Notes under the pieces: generated by a model | What the model saw: the letters and a program-made list of their open reading frames with translations, nothing else | Told to the model about the DNA's origin: nothing | The model's database searches: none | Position numbers and translations under genes: made by a program | Part shown: positions 16,144 through 24,621 of the stretch, in pieces | Numbering within the stretch: the first letter of the stretch is position 1 | Layout of the letters: each line of letters begins with the position of its first letter | NCBI GenBank assembly: GCA_009387755.1 | Contig: GG697241.1 | Span: forward strand, 248,001 to 312,000 | Direction: 5' to 3' | From: Candidatus Micrarchaeum acidiphilum ARMAN-2 | GTDB lineage: Archaea; Micrarchaeota; Micrarchaeia; Micrarchaeales; Micrarchaeaceae | Length of the DNA stretch: 64,000 bases

Positions 16144-16893
16144 TCAATGCTGTTGAGGTTTACCTTTTCCTTCAACGAGTATGTCGAAGCCCTTCGAAGT
16201 TATCATATAGGGTGCAGTAACCGTGCTATGTTCTGTCCTCCTGAACTTCGGTATGTTTATCACATATTGGTACTCACCACCAATGTCCTTCAAGTTTAAA
16301 TCTACTATGCCATCGAACATTGAAGTGGTATATAACCCGCCAAGCTTTTGGCTGCTTTCTTTACCAAGCATCTCCAGTGTTGCAATCCCGGTTATGTTCA
16401 AGCTTCGCCCAAACTCTGAGATATACGCAACAGCTCTAGTATATGTCCTATCATTTCTAAATCTAGAACGCAAATTACTTACCGAATCAAGAACTACAAT
16501 CTTTGCCTTGTTAGATTTTATAATTTGGCCCATTTTAGAAAGCGTTTCTTCGAATTCTTCCCTACTCTTTATCGCGTCTATCCCTCTCAGGTACTCAACA
16601 TTTATGATTTTGTCTTGAAAAAACCTATCCAAATCTTCAAAACTAGAGAACACCTCCAAGGAGTTCCTAATAAGGTCCTCTTTGCGTTCCTCAGTAGATA
16701 TGAACACGCTAGGTATACCAAATTTGGCATTACGGTAAAGCAGCTCCATGCAAAACAGGGTTTTTCCCGCACCTGGCATTCCATACAAAAGGACCTGAGA
16801 ACCTAACGGTATTCCACCCCCGCAAAGCCTGTCAAATCCGGGTATGCCAGTTTTAATAAATTCAACAGGATAATAAGGATCGAAGTTTTCCAT
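16144..16893 (-). CDS. KaiC-like RecA-family ATPase, second of a tandem pair
   Basis: 249 residues, a single KaiC domain. Walker A GMPGAGKT (about 39-46) follows the family lead-in GIPGFDRLCGGGIPLG. A glutamate pair in FISTEERKEDL and Walker B KIVVLDSVSNLR are present. Single-domain KaiC-like proteins of archaea are not clock proteins; roles include archaellum switching (FlaH/ArlH), sensory signalling and unknown functions. No archaellum genes lie nearby. It lies 9 bases downstream of its paralogue on the same strand. Confidence 0.85.
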   Translation of the reverse strand: MENFDPYYPVEFIKTGIPGFDRLCGGGIPLGSQVLLYGMPGAGKTLFCMELLYRNAKFGIPSVFISTEERKEDLIRNSLEVFSSFEDLDRFFQDKIINVEYLRGIDAIKSREEFEETLSKMGQIIKSNKAKIVVLDSVSNLRSRFRNDRTYTRAVAYISEFGRSLNITGIATLEMLGKESSQKLGGLYTTSMFDGIVDLNLKDIGGEYQYVINIPKFRRTEHSTVTAPYMITSKGFDILVEGKGKPQQH

Positions 16894-16902
16894 AAGATCA
16901 CA

Positions 16903-17634
16903 TCAATCAAGATCAAGATTTTCAAGCACTACCCCATCCTTCGTTATCTCGTAAGGCACTGTAGATGTGCTATTTTCAGATCCCCGGTTTTTTATTACTT
17001 CCAAGCTCTTTATCCTGCGATTATTTGACGCCGTAGAAAGATAAAGAATAATTATTCCATCGTATATAAAAAATTCCGGTTCAAACATTAACCCAATCCT
17101 ATTCGTAGAATTCATTTCTGCAGTAATGATTGTCGTGGCGTTAAGCTTCCTCAGGGTATTAATCATGTTTATTGATAGGTTTCTGTAATCTAACGGATCT
17201 TTTATAAGCAGTTTCAAGGCTGATATCGAATCTATTGCCGCAGTATCAATCTTTTCTGCTTCAATTATTGAAGCCATGCCACCAAGCCACTCGTTAAACG
17301 CATAACCTCCCCGGCCCTCCTTGTTATCGCCAAGATACTGCCTTTCCTCTTCAAGCCCTTCAATTATGAGCTTTTTGGACTCTATCAACCTGTCAATGTC
17401 ATTAAAATTCGAGAATGCTTCCTTAGCGTTTTCAATTATCATTTCAGAAGTCTCTTCAATGGAAAACATTGCAGATTTCTTACCTGCCAATGCATTTCTA
17501 TAGATATATTCAAAAGATATTAGCGTTTTTCCCGCGCCGGGACCTCCTGCAAGCAGCATCTGGTTCCTTTTTGGTATTCCTCCTCCAAGCAAGGAATCTA
17601 GGCCGTCTATCCCTGTTTCAATCTTCTCCCTCAT
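16903..17634 (-). CDS. KaiC-like RecA-family ATPase, first of a tandem pair
   Basis: 243 residues, single KaiC domain. Lead-in GIDGLDSLLGGGIPKR, Walker A GGPGAGKT, glutamate pair in FSIEETSEMI and Walker B-like DTAAIDSISALK. All core residues are intact, so it is predicted active. It is only distantly similar to its downstream partner, so the pair is an old duplication or a heteromeric couple. A short AT-rich upstream region (17635-17690, with ATTATATAAAC) provides the likely promoter. Confidence 0.85.
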   Translation of the reverse strand: MREKIETGIDGLDSLLGGGIPKRNQMLLAGGPGAGKTLISFEYIYRNALAGKKSAMFSIEETSEMIIENAKEAFSNFNDIDRLIESKKLIIEGLEEERQYLGDNKEGRGGYAFNEWLGGMASIIEAEKIDTAAIDSISALKLLIKDPLDYRNLSINMINTLRKLNATTIITAEMNSTNRIGLMFEPEFFIYDGIIILYLSTASNNRRIKSLEVIKNRGSENSTSTVPYEITKDGVVLENLDLD

Positions 17635-17718
17635 TAAAATCCACCAATAGCTTCAATTAGTAATAAAATTATATAAACCTTCTACATGCACACCAATGAC
17701 CTTATAATCCGCGTAAGG

Positions 17719-18948
17719 CTATAGTTCAAAGAACTCATCTACCATCGTCGTTGCATACGAACCTGCAGGCAAAGAAAATCGCATAGTGCCATCTTCGAAA
17801 GAGAAATCTTTGAAAGGCGAAAATAAAACCCGAAATGTGCCTTTGCAGTTTATCTCGGGCATCTTCTTGAGCCTGAAGTCCTCAAGCGTTATCCCAAGTT
17901 CGTCAAGGCGCGCCGACTCGAAATCCGTGAGCTTTTTGGTGTCATAGCCGACTATGTTGCTGCAAGCGAAGGATCTGCCGGCACCACTCCAGCCCTCGGC
18001 TTGCACAATGGTTTCATAATCCGGAAAACCGTAAAAATTCTCCAATACTGCAACGTCTTCGCCTTCCGGCTGCAGCCTGTGCTCCTTTATCCTGTGCTCG
18101 ACTTCCTCGTTGAATATCTGGCTCTCTACCGAGTGCGCAAACATGAGCAGAAGCTGCCTTGGCAATTTCCTTAACGCATTGGCGTAGTTTCCGGGGAACT
18201 TGGCAAGATAATCGATCACCATGCGTTCATACTTCAAATACCTCGGAAAATAATTCATTGCTTCGGCAAAGTCCATATGTTCAGCAAGCTTCTCCCTGGC
18301 AGCCACCGCGTCCTGGTTTATTTCATTTGAGGTATCTGTAAGAAAGGCCATCGCGGCCCTTTCAAAGTCGCCTCGCAGAAGGCAAAGGCCCACTTCGAAG
18401 TTGTTTTTTCTCTGGCCGAACCTCTGCTCGCCAAAATAGTTTGGGAACACTCCACCAAGCTCTTCGCAAACTTTTTTTATGTGGTCGCCCAGCCTATCGT
18501 CATCAATGTCTGTATATACCTTAATCGAGAAATTGTTTCCCAAGAGGTCGCCCATCCTGACCTGCGAGTCTGAATACCATGCAGCGTTTACCTTTATGTC
18601 TTTCAGCCTTGCAGAGGCAACTCTGGCCCGCGCGGCTCCGAAAATGCTGCAGAGCTGCGTTGAAACAGAGACTCTGTCCTTTGTGCCAGCAAAAGAGACT
18701 GATTTCCTGCCCCGCCCGAGCGTCTTTGCCAGGCTAATCAGGGCCTGGGCGGTATTCCAATCCCTTTTTTGCAGGACAAACGCCACGAATTTTCCGCTTT
18801 CCTGCTCCGCAAAGCCCAACTCGCCCGGGAGGTACGCCCTGTCCAGTGACAGAACGGTTCCGTTAGAGGTTATTTCCTGGACCAGAAAATCTTCTGGAGC
18901 CCTTTTTATCTCAGCCTTTACCTTTTTTACTGTTGACAAATTTTCCAT
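17719..18948 (-). CDS. truD: tRNA pseudouridine synthase TruD
   Basis: Isomerises a uridine in tRNA (U13 in E. coli; archaeal and eukaryotic relatives act on U13/U35). 409 residues. Family motifs: PEDFLVQE near the N-terminus, the catalytic-aspartate motif FAGTKDRVSVSTQ (about 85-97), PNYFGEQRFG (about 166-175) and a C-terminal TRUD insertion domain. The start overlaps the end of the preceding membrane protein gene by 38 bases, so translation is probably coupled. Confidence 0.94.
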   Translation of the reverse strand: MENLSTVKKVKAEIKRAPEDFLVQEITSNGTVLSLDRAYLPGELGFAEQESGKFVAFVLQKRDWNTAQALISLAKTLGRGRKSVSFAGTKDRVSVSTQLCSIFGAARARVASARLKDIKVNAAWYSDSQVRMGDLLGNNFSIKVYTDIDDDRLGDHIKKVCEELGGVFPNYFGEQRFGQRKNNFEVGLCLLRGDFERAAMAFLTDTSNEINQDAVAAREKLAEHMDFAEAMNYFPRYLKYERMVIDYLAKFPGNYANALRKLPRQLLLMFAHSVESQIFNEEVEHRIKEHRLQPEGEDVAVLENFYGFPDYETIVQAEGWSGAGRSFACSNIVGYDTKKLTDFESARLDELGITLEDFRLKKMPEINCKGTFRVLFSPFKDFSFEDGTMRFSLPAGSYATTMVDEFFEL

Positions 18949-19549
18949 TCTTGCTCCTCTTTGTGCTCTTGCCCCCGAGTCCGTGCATTATCTGCGCATC
19001 AAATTTTTCAAGGTCTTTTATCGCGAACACAGATTCCTCAAGCAGTATCCTTATGCCTATTATCGCTATCAATATCGCTATTACTTCGAATACGCCGTAA
19101 AATCCTACACGGTATATAACGAATGCGAAAGCTATTCCGACTGCGGGAGGATGCTCGCTCTTTGTGGCGACCAGAAGCACTATCAGTGCAAATATCGTTA
19201 TGCCGATAGCTATTGCCGTTGGTATATGCATAGACAGGAGGAAGCCCAGATACCCCATTATGGCCGCCATAAAATAGCTTTTGGCAAACTTCGGCACCCT
19301 GGCAGCCCTGGACCTGGGCATCATGAACAATATGAACACGCTCGCTGCAAAAGAGGCAAATATCACCTCGGAAGATCCAGCTCCGTATAACCTGTCAAAT
19401 CCCCCGGAAATGAATATGTAGTATATGGCTGACACTGTTATCGAAGCGAAAAGTGCAGGCAAAAGGCCATTCCTAAGCGGATGCTCCTTGTATTTGCTGC
19501 TGAGATTTACAACGTGAAGCTCTTCGTTTTTTCCCTTTCTATATGCCAC
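18911..19549 (-). CDS. HPP family membrane protein
   Basis: 212 residues with about five or six membrane helices between 25 and 165. The family signature KSEHPPAVGIAFAF (HPP at about 133-135) follows two short helices, and the C-terminal 45 residues are Lys-rich and cytosolic. HPP proteins are a conserved membrane family; some bacterial and plant members have been tied to nitrite transport, but no function is claimed here. Overlaps truD by 38 bases on the same strand. Confidence 0.82.
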   Translation of the reverse strand: MAYRKGKNEELHVVNLSSKYKEHPLRNGLLPALFASITVSAIYYIFISGGFDRLYGAGSSEVIFASFAASVFILFMMPRSRAARVPKFAKSYFMAAIMGYLGFLLSMHIPTAIAIGITIFALIVLLVATKSEHPPAVGIAFAFVIYRVGFYGVFEVIAILIAIIGIRILLEESVFAIKDLEKFDAQIMHGLGGKSTKRSKNGKFVNSKKGKG

Positions 19550-19577
19550 TGAACCTCCTCTGTATATGCCTCAAATT

Positions 19578-20189
19578 TCAAATACCAATCATAATAAAAA
19601 ACATGATTACAAACCCTGCCCATATTACATATTCTACGATTATGCTTGCAAGAGCTTTCCAGGCGCTTATGTCATTCTGCCCGGCCAGCCCAAATATAAG
19701 CACTAAAAGAGCCCAAATTGATATTATCAGAGCCAGTGCCTCGCCTGCCAAAGTGCTTCCAAGAAGGACTACCCAGAAAAACATCGAAAATGGCAGGCTA
19801 GCCAGTATGCTGGGTCCTACTACTGTATCATATTCGTCGTAAATATGCACAACCTTGCCTGTTATGAAATAAAGCAGAGAACCTCCAATCAATCCTGATA
19901 AAATCGGCAGCAATAAAAAGACAATGACAAGCATGTTGGCTATGTAGTTTAAGTAGGCATTGCCAATGTTTATGTTGAGATACTCTGCAAACTGCGAAAA
20001 GATGGAATATGAACTGGCGCTTATAGAATATCCCGAATGCACAGCCACAATCCCTATAATTATGTTTAAAGCCAAGGGCAGCAGAATGCCAAGATAGTAT
20101 ATTTTAAGCGATTCAAAAAGGCTGTACTTCGAACTCTGATATGAGGGGCTTAGCATGAAACTAAGAGCCTTCTTCGAATATTTGAACAT
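19578..20189 (-). CDS. Yip1-like multi-pass membrane protein
   Basis: About 203 residues with five predicted helices. The YYLGILLPLALN and GSLLYFITGKVVHIYDEYDTVVGPSILASLPF segments and the C-terminal three helices (LAGEALALIISIWALLVLIFGLA ... IVEYVIWAGFVIMFFIMIGI) resemble the Yip1/YIF1 superfamily found in many archaea. ATG 20189 preferred over 20198. The role in archaea is unknown. It is part of a run of three small membrane-protein genes leading into truD. Confidence 0.65.
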   Translation of the reverse strand: MFKYSKKALSFMLSPSYQSSKYSLFESLKIYYLGILLPLALNIIIGIVAVHSGYSISASSYSIFSQFAEYLNINIGNAYLNYIANMLVIVFLLLPILSGLIGGSLLYFITGKVVHIYDEYDTVVGPSILASLPFSMFFWVVLLGSTLAGEALALIISIWALLVLIFGLAGQNDISAWKALASIIVEYVIWAGFVIMFFIMIGI

Positions 20190-20208
20190 TATATACACAC
20201 CAAGTTAT

Positions 20209-20463
20209 CTAAAACAAATTTGCCAGTATCAGCACGGTTGGAATAAGGGTCTTAAAAATGTTGAAATAGAAGGCCAGCGCTACAAGTATGGAGAATGCTA
20301 TGTAAATATATAGAGCATTTCCATCCTCATCACCAGTAGATGCCTTTACCGTCCCTGCAGGGCCGGTATTTCTGTTTGCAGCCTGCGAAGAGTCCAAGGC
20401 TTTCTTTATCCAAGCGTCAGCGTCTACTCCAGGATCTCCATACGTACCCAAATCGTTCGGCAT
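20209..20463 (-). CDS. Small C-terminally anchored membrane protein
   Basis: 84 residues from the ATG giving MPNDLGTYGDP. The N-terminal half is polar with Gly, Asp, Ser and Ala. The C-terminal third has one long hydrophobic helix (ALYIYIAFSILVALAFYFNI) and a second shorter one ending the protein. No family recognised. It begins the membrane-protein run that continues with the Yip1-like and HPP genes. Confidence 0.6.
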   Translation of the reverse strand: MPNDLGTYGDPGVDADAWIKKALDSSQAANRNTGPAGTVKASTGDEDGNALYIYIAFSILVALAFYFNIFKTLIPTVLILANLF

Positions 20464-20499
20464 AAGCTCCACTACAAATATATAGAGCAAAACGTTTAT

Positions 20500-20717
20500 A
20501 AAATGGAACTAGAAACTGCGCACTAATCACCGGCTCTGCTGCAGCGAACTCATAGCGTCGCAACACATAAAATTCCAAGGTGCAGTGCAGTCGATTGCCT
20601 GCATAATACTCGCACATAATGGCAGCAATTATGGAAATGCGGCATGCCTGACTAGGGCGTCCTACGCCGGCGGGCCGCGGCCCCCAAATACCTTAAAATC
20701 CAAATCCTTTCAGAAAC
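20500..20717. other. Intergenic region with a GC-rich structured block
   Basis: No gene recognised. At 20656-20683 two adjacent hairpin-forming sequences occur: GGCGT-CCT-ACGCC and the 12-bp palindrome GGGCCGCGGCCC. They stand out as GC-rich against AT-rich surroundings just upstream of the 23S promoter. They could be part of a small structured RNA or a protein-binding site. No 5S, SRP or RNase P RNA signature was seen. Confidence 0.35.
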
Positions 20718-20730
20718 ATATTTAAATCTT
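20713..20730 (+). promoter_or_regulatory. Promoter of the 23S rRNA gene (TATA box)
   Basis: GAAACATATTTAAATCTT contains a strong archaeal TATA box (ATATTTAAAT, 20718-20727) preceded by a purine-rich BRE-like GAAAC. Transcription would start near 20750, giving a leader of about 140 nt before the processing stem. Confidence 0.6.
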
Positions 20731-20744
20731 TACGGCTCAAATAT

Positions 20745-20886
20745 AGCTGGTGTCTTTATGGCAGCATGAGCTCTTATAGGCTCCCGTATTTGAAGGCTTA
20801 TTTTGCTTCGTGAAAATACAAGTCCTAGAATCTATGAGCTATGTTGTTGACGCTTATGAAATTGCACGTTTGTGCAACGGATATGA
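20745..20886 (+). other. 23S rRNA leader with small hairpins
   Basis: About 140 nt between the TATA box and the processing stem. Contains TATTTT-GCTTCGTG-AAAATA (near 20800) and TTGCAC-GTTT-GTGCAA (20862-20877), both able to fold as hairpins. No open reading frame or tRNA. Confidence 0.4.
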
Positions 20887-20903
20887 GGGGAAGTAAGTTT
20901 GCT
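20887..20903 (+). repeat. 5' arm of the 23S processing stem
   Basis: GGGGAAGTAAGTTTGCT pairs over 17 continuous positions with the 3' arm at 23744-23760, with one U-G wobble. It brackets the mature rRNA. No bulge-helix-bulge is obvious within these arms. Confidence 0.85.
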
Positions 20904-23743
20904 TAAATTTTAAACCACCTAGCGGATGGCTAGGCTATAGCAACGATGAAGGCCGTGGCAAGCTGCGATAAGCCCGGGGTAGCCGCATGTCAGGCTTTGA
21001 ACCCGGGATTGCCGAATTGTACGTAGCAATACGTATGTGTACGCGGGGAACTGAAATATCTTAGTACCCGCAGGAAAAGAAAGCGAGAGCGATGCGGTAA
21101 GTAATGCGAATGAAAGCCGCGCAGGGCAAACTGAATCCCGCCTTGCAAAAGGTGTGGAGATGTGGTGCAGCGCCGATCCAGGACATGAGCCGAACGTTAT
21201 GGAAAGAGCGGCCATAGAGAGTGACAGCCTCGTAGGTTAAGTGCGATGGACCTGCTGCAAAAGAGTAATTCCGCCTTAGTATGTGGAGTGAATACGGGGG
21301 CATTAAACCCCAACCCTAAATATTGGCTATAGACCGATAGAGAACAAGTAGCGCGAGCGAAAGCTGAAAAGAACCCACACGCGTGGGATTGAAAAGATCT
21401 GAAACTAGGTGGTGACATGCAGGTAAGGCACGAAAGGAATGATGCGCGCCGAAGCTATGCCGGAAACGGCTATGCGAGGATGCGCGGAGCAGTGTCTTAC
21501 CATTCTTCTTGAAGCAAGAGCCAGGGAGTGTATAGGCGTGGCGAGCCGAAAGGCGCAGCGAAAGCGAGAGCACGCAGCATTGCGAGGTGCGGGGTATGAA
21601 AATGCCCAAGTCACGTTTATACGACCCGAAGCCATTGTGAACTACGCGCGCCCAAGACGAAGCTAGGTTAACGCCTGGTGGAGGTCTGCAACCTGTCATG
21701 GCATGCCCTGTTGGGTGAGGCGCGGGTAGCGGCGATATACCTTTCGAACATGGCAATAGCGGGTCCCTTCTGAAGTATCTTTAGGATAGCTCTGGGCGAG
21801 CTTGCATATGCGGTAGAGCAACCGATTAAGGGGCATGGAGCCGAAAGGCTTCACCTCTTCGTCAAACTCCGAATGTATATGCTGTGTAGACCCCAGGAGT
21901 CGGCGATGTTGGGTAAGCTAGCATCGCGAGACTGCAAAGATAGTGACCGGGGTTAAGGTCCCCAAATCCTAGTTGAGTGTATCAAAGGCGAGAAGTACCA
22001 TAGACAGCTGGGAGGTAGGCTCAGAAGCAGCCATCCTTCAAAAAACGCGTAATAGCGTACCAGTAGAGGTATTCCTTACCGAAAATATACGGGGCTAAGC
22101 TAGGTACCGAGACCTCGGAGTGCGATAAGCACTGGTAAGAAGGCGTGCGGCATGGCAAGAAGTATGTCCGAAAGGACATATGGACCGTGTCGCAGAGAAT
22201 ATCCTGGTGTTAGTATCATCAAATATGGGTGAGAATCCCATACACCGTAAGCACACGGGTTTCTTCGCAACGCTCGTCAGCGGAGAGTTAGGCGATCCTA
22301 AGCCGCAGGCCAATCACCATGCGGCAAAAGGGAAGCTGGTTAATATTCCAGCCCCTAACAGGTAGGCGTGGCAACACAAGGCAGATTTCTGACGCTTGGG
22401 GATAGGTCCGCAAGAAAGTGCAAAGGGCTGCAGAGTCTCGTTATGAGGAGAAGCAGCTAAATGAACTGTTGGACTGATTTCTTGAGCCCGTGAAAAGGGA
22501 ATCTGCAACGATCCTGTTAGACCGTACCTAGAACTAGTACAAGTGTTGCTGGCTTAAAAGGCCAAGGTGTGACGGAGTAACCTAGGTTAGGGAATTCGGC
22601 AAAATAGTGGCGTAAGTTTTCGACAAGCCATGTCTGCGTATAGTATGCGCAGATAGCATTAACAAGGGAACAACGACTGTTTATCAAAAACACAACTCAC
22701 CGCAAAGCCGTAAGGCTTAGTACAGTGGGTGACGCCTGCTCACCGCCAGTACGTGAACACCCTTTTCAAGGGGGATAAGCGCTGGCAAAGAGCGGGAGTA
22801 ACTCTGACTCTCTTAAGGTAGCGTAATACCTCGTCACTTAATAGGTGACTTGCATGAATGGCGTAACGATTGTTCCACTGTCCCAACCTAGGGTCCGGTG
22901 AACTCACTGCGCGGTGAATATGCCGCGATCCTCCAGTGGGAAATGAAGTCTCTATGAAGCTTGACTACAGCCTGTAGTTGTTGTGTAGTTAGTTATGCAT
23001 AGCGTAAGTGGGAGCGTCGATGTCTGGGCTTAGGCCCAGGCGGAGCGACAATGTAACACCACTCATAGCTTGCTCCACAGCTAACCCGAGAGGGAACATC
23101 TGCAGGTGGGTAGTTAGACTGGACGGTTACTTTCGATAAGGAAACGAAAGCGACCAACGCTCTGCTTAAGCGAGTTGGAAACTCGCTGGTAAGTGAAAAG
23201 GCAAATGCAGGGCTGACTGTGTGCTGAAAAGCGTGGCACGCAGACTGGAAACAGGGGCTTAACGAACGTTGGTAGCTCTTTTAATGGGGCTCCAAGCTGT
23301 CAAACAAGTTACTCTAGAGGTAACCGATTCGTCGCCGGTGAGAGTCCGCATCGACCTGGCGCATTGATACATCGATATGGGCTTGGGTTATCCTGGCAGT
23401 GTACAAGCCGCCAAGGGTTGGGCTGTACGCCCATTAAAAACCCACATGAGCTGCGTTCAGTACGTCGCGAGACAGTACGGTAATATCTACTGGAGGTGTT
23501 AGTGCCGGAGGATAAGATCCCTTTAATACGAGAGGAACGAGGGATCGGCGCCACTGGTGTACCGGTTGTGATTGCATTGCCGGGTAGCTACGCGCCAAAT
23601 GGATAAGTCCTGAAAGCATCTAAGGACGAAGCTATACCCGAAACGAGGCACTATGGGCGGTCGCAATAGACGACTTCGATAGGACGGGTGCGTAAGCAGA
23701 GAGCTCACGCGATCTGTGAACATTCCGTTACTAAAGCCTAATT
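20904..23743 (+). rRNA. 23S ribosomal RNA
   Basis: Large-subunit rRNA of about 2.84 kb, with ends set by the flanking 17-bp stem. Conserved landmarks in order: GATGAAGGCCGTGGCAAGCTGCGATAAG near the 5' end, CCAGGGAGTGTATAGGCGTGGCGAG and CAAGTCACG..ACGACCCGAAGCC in domain II, CTCTTAAGGTAGCGTAATACCTCGTC..TGCATGAATGGCG in domain IV/V, CCAGTGGGAAATGAAGTC in the peptidyl-transferase region, and the sarcin-ricin loop ACGAGAGGAACG near 23530. No large intron or inserted reading frame is needed to explain its length. No 16S, 5S or tRNA is linked to it. Confidence 0.95.
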
Positions 23744-23760
23744 AGCAAACTTGCTTCCCC
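23744..23760 (+). repeat. 3' arm of the 23S processing stem
   Basis: AGCAAACTTGCTTCCCC is complementary to 20887-20903 and is followed directly by GC and seven T residues. Confidence 0.85.
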
Positions 23761-23770
23761 GCTTTTTTTG
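23761..23770 (+). terminator. T-tract terminator after 23S rRNA
   Basis: GCTTTTTTTG directly follows the processing stem. Oligo-T runs terminate archaeal transcription. Confidence 0.6.
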
Positions 23771-23852
23771 TGTTCATAAAATGCAGCGCGAGCCATGCTT
23801 GGCAGACTCGATACAGGAGTTCAAATGTCGAGAGAGAAATAGAAAATCCATT

Positions 23853-23880
23853 GCCAGCACAGGCAACGGCCTGCGCTGGC
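23853..23880 (-). terminator. Strong hairpin downstream of the 23905-24377 gene pair
   Basis: Read on the minus strand, GCCAGCGCAGGC-CGTT-GCCTGTGCTGGC forms a 12-bp stem with a single G-U pair and a 4-nt loop. The same positions give an A-C mismatch on the plus strand, so the structure belongs to minus-strand RNA. A U-rich run (ATTTTCTATTTCTCTC) follows. It lies 25 bases after the 52-residue gene. Confidence 0.55.
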
Positions 23881-23904
23881 AGAAGTCGGGTAAGGGAATA
23901 AGCG

Positions 23905-24063
23905 TCAGATCCTTTTTTCCTTTTCGTCGGTCCATTCGAGATGCCACGAGTACGGACCGTCGATAACAGATACGAAGGCCCTGTCCTTGAGCGGATCCTT
24001 TTCAAGGAGGGCGTCAAGCTTCCTAAGCCTAAGTTTCAGCAGCTTTCTTGACAGCGGATTCAT
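23905..24063 (-). CDS. Small uncharacterised protein, 52 residues
   Basis: ATG at 24063 overlaps the stop of the upstream gene as ATGA, a typical coupled start. The product begins MNPLSRKLLKLRLRKLDALL, then has DPLKDRAFVSVIDGPYSWHLEW and ends DEKEKRI. It has a basic amphipathic helix followed by a short strand-rich, Trp-containing segment. A strong hairpin follows the stop. A competing longer frame here (23742-24017) has unconvincing composition. No family recognised. Confidence 0.6.
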   Translation of the reverse strand: MNPLSRKLLKLRLRKLDALLEKDPLKDRAFVSVIDGPYSWHLEWTDEKEKRI

Positions 24064-24377
24064 TTTTTCACCCTATTGCCGTTCTTTGCAACGTGCTTTT
24101 TGAGCCTGTAGTAGCTTATAAGGGTGCCGAATTTCGGGTCCACATGCTGCGATATGTACTTTTCAACTGTTTCAGAATCAGCCTTGTTGTACAACGAGGT
24201 CTTGAGCATAAAGCCGTAATCGCCCTCTGTCACGTAAACCTCCTTCACGTCCTTGAGGTTTATCATGTCCATGGCGAGGTCGTTCATGTCTGCATTCTCT
24301 TTTGGTTTCAGAAGATAGAACTTGTGCGATGCCATCTGCATGCACGTAGATGTTTTGGCATTGTTATTTGAATCCAT
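24060..24377 (-). CDS. Small protein resembling an AsnC/RAM effector domain
   Basis: 105 residues from ATG 24377, which is preceded by GGTGAAATA. Pattern: strand KFYLLKPK, helix MNDLAMDMINLKDVKEV, strands YVTEGDYGFMLKTSL, helix SETVEKYISQHV, strand TLISYYRLKK. This beta-alpha-beta-beta-alpha-beta order matches the ferredoxin-like RAM domain of Lrp/AsnC proteins, without any helix-turn-helix. Stand-alone RAM proteins bind small ligands or modulate Lrp regulators. It is the first gene of a two-gene unit facing away from the large regulator at 24622. Confidence 0.62.
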   Translation of the reverse strand: MDSNNNAKTSTCMQMASHKFYLLKPKENADMNDLAMDMINLKDVKEVYVTEGDYGFMLKTSLYNKADSETVEKYISQHVDPKFGTLISYYRLKKHVAKNGNRVKK

Positions 24378-24545
24378 TATTTCACCCACCAGCAAAACAA
24401 AAGCGTTAATGTTATTACTGCGCCAGGCTTATAAATTAGGTAACGGCTGTAAAATGAGGCTAATAAGTTTAATAGACGTATTGCCGGTGCTAAAATCTAT
24501 CGGATTACATATTTCAATATATATAAAATTATATTACGACGGATA

Positions 24546-24564
24546 ATTGTAAGGCTATTACAAT
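24546..24564. promoter_or_regulatory. Inverted repeat operator upstream of the large regulator
   Basis: ATTGTAA-GGCTA-TTACAAT is a perfect 7-5-7 inverted repeat. A third half site, TTACAAT, occurs at 24600-24606. Both lie in the very AT-rich region just upstream of the regulator start at 24622, so autoregulation is plausible. Confidence 0.5.
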
Positions 24565-24621
24565 ATATATAATTAAAAAATAATAGAAATGCTTAAATAT
24601 TACAATATAGAAATAAATATT

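Noticed and set aside
18479-19390. 303-codon plus-strand frame
   Set aside because: It lies opposite truD and the HPP gene, which carry clear family motifs.
20500-20886. 5S rRNA, SRP RNA or RNase P RNA upstream of 23S
   Set aside because: None of the conserved core sequences (for example GAGGAAAGTC of RNase P or the SRP apical motif) was found on either strand.
21316-21756. Long open frames on both strands between 20919 and 23723
   Set aside because: They lie within the 23S rRNA, whose conserved sequence explains the region. Their products have no protein-like pattern.
23742-24017. 91-codon minus-strand frame after the 23S gene
   Set aside because: It overlaps the processing stem, the hairpin and the better-supported 52-residue gene, and its composition looks random.
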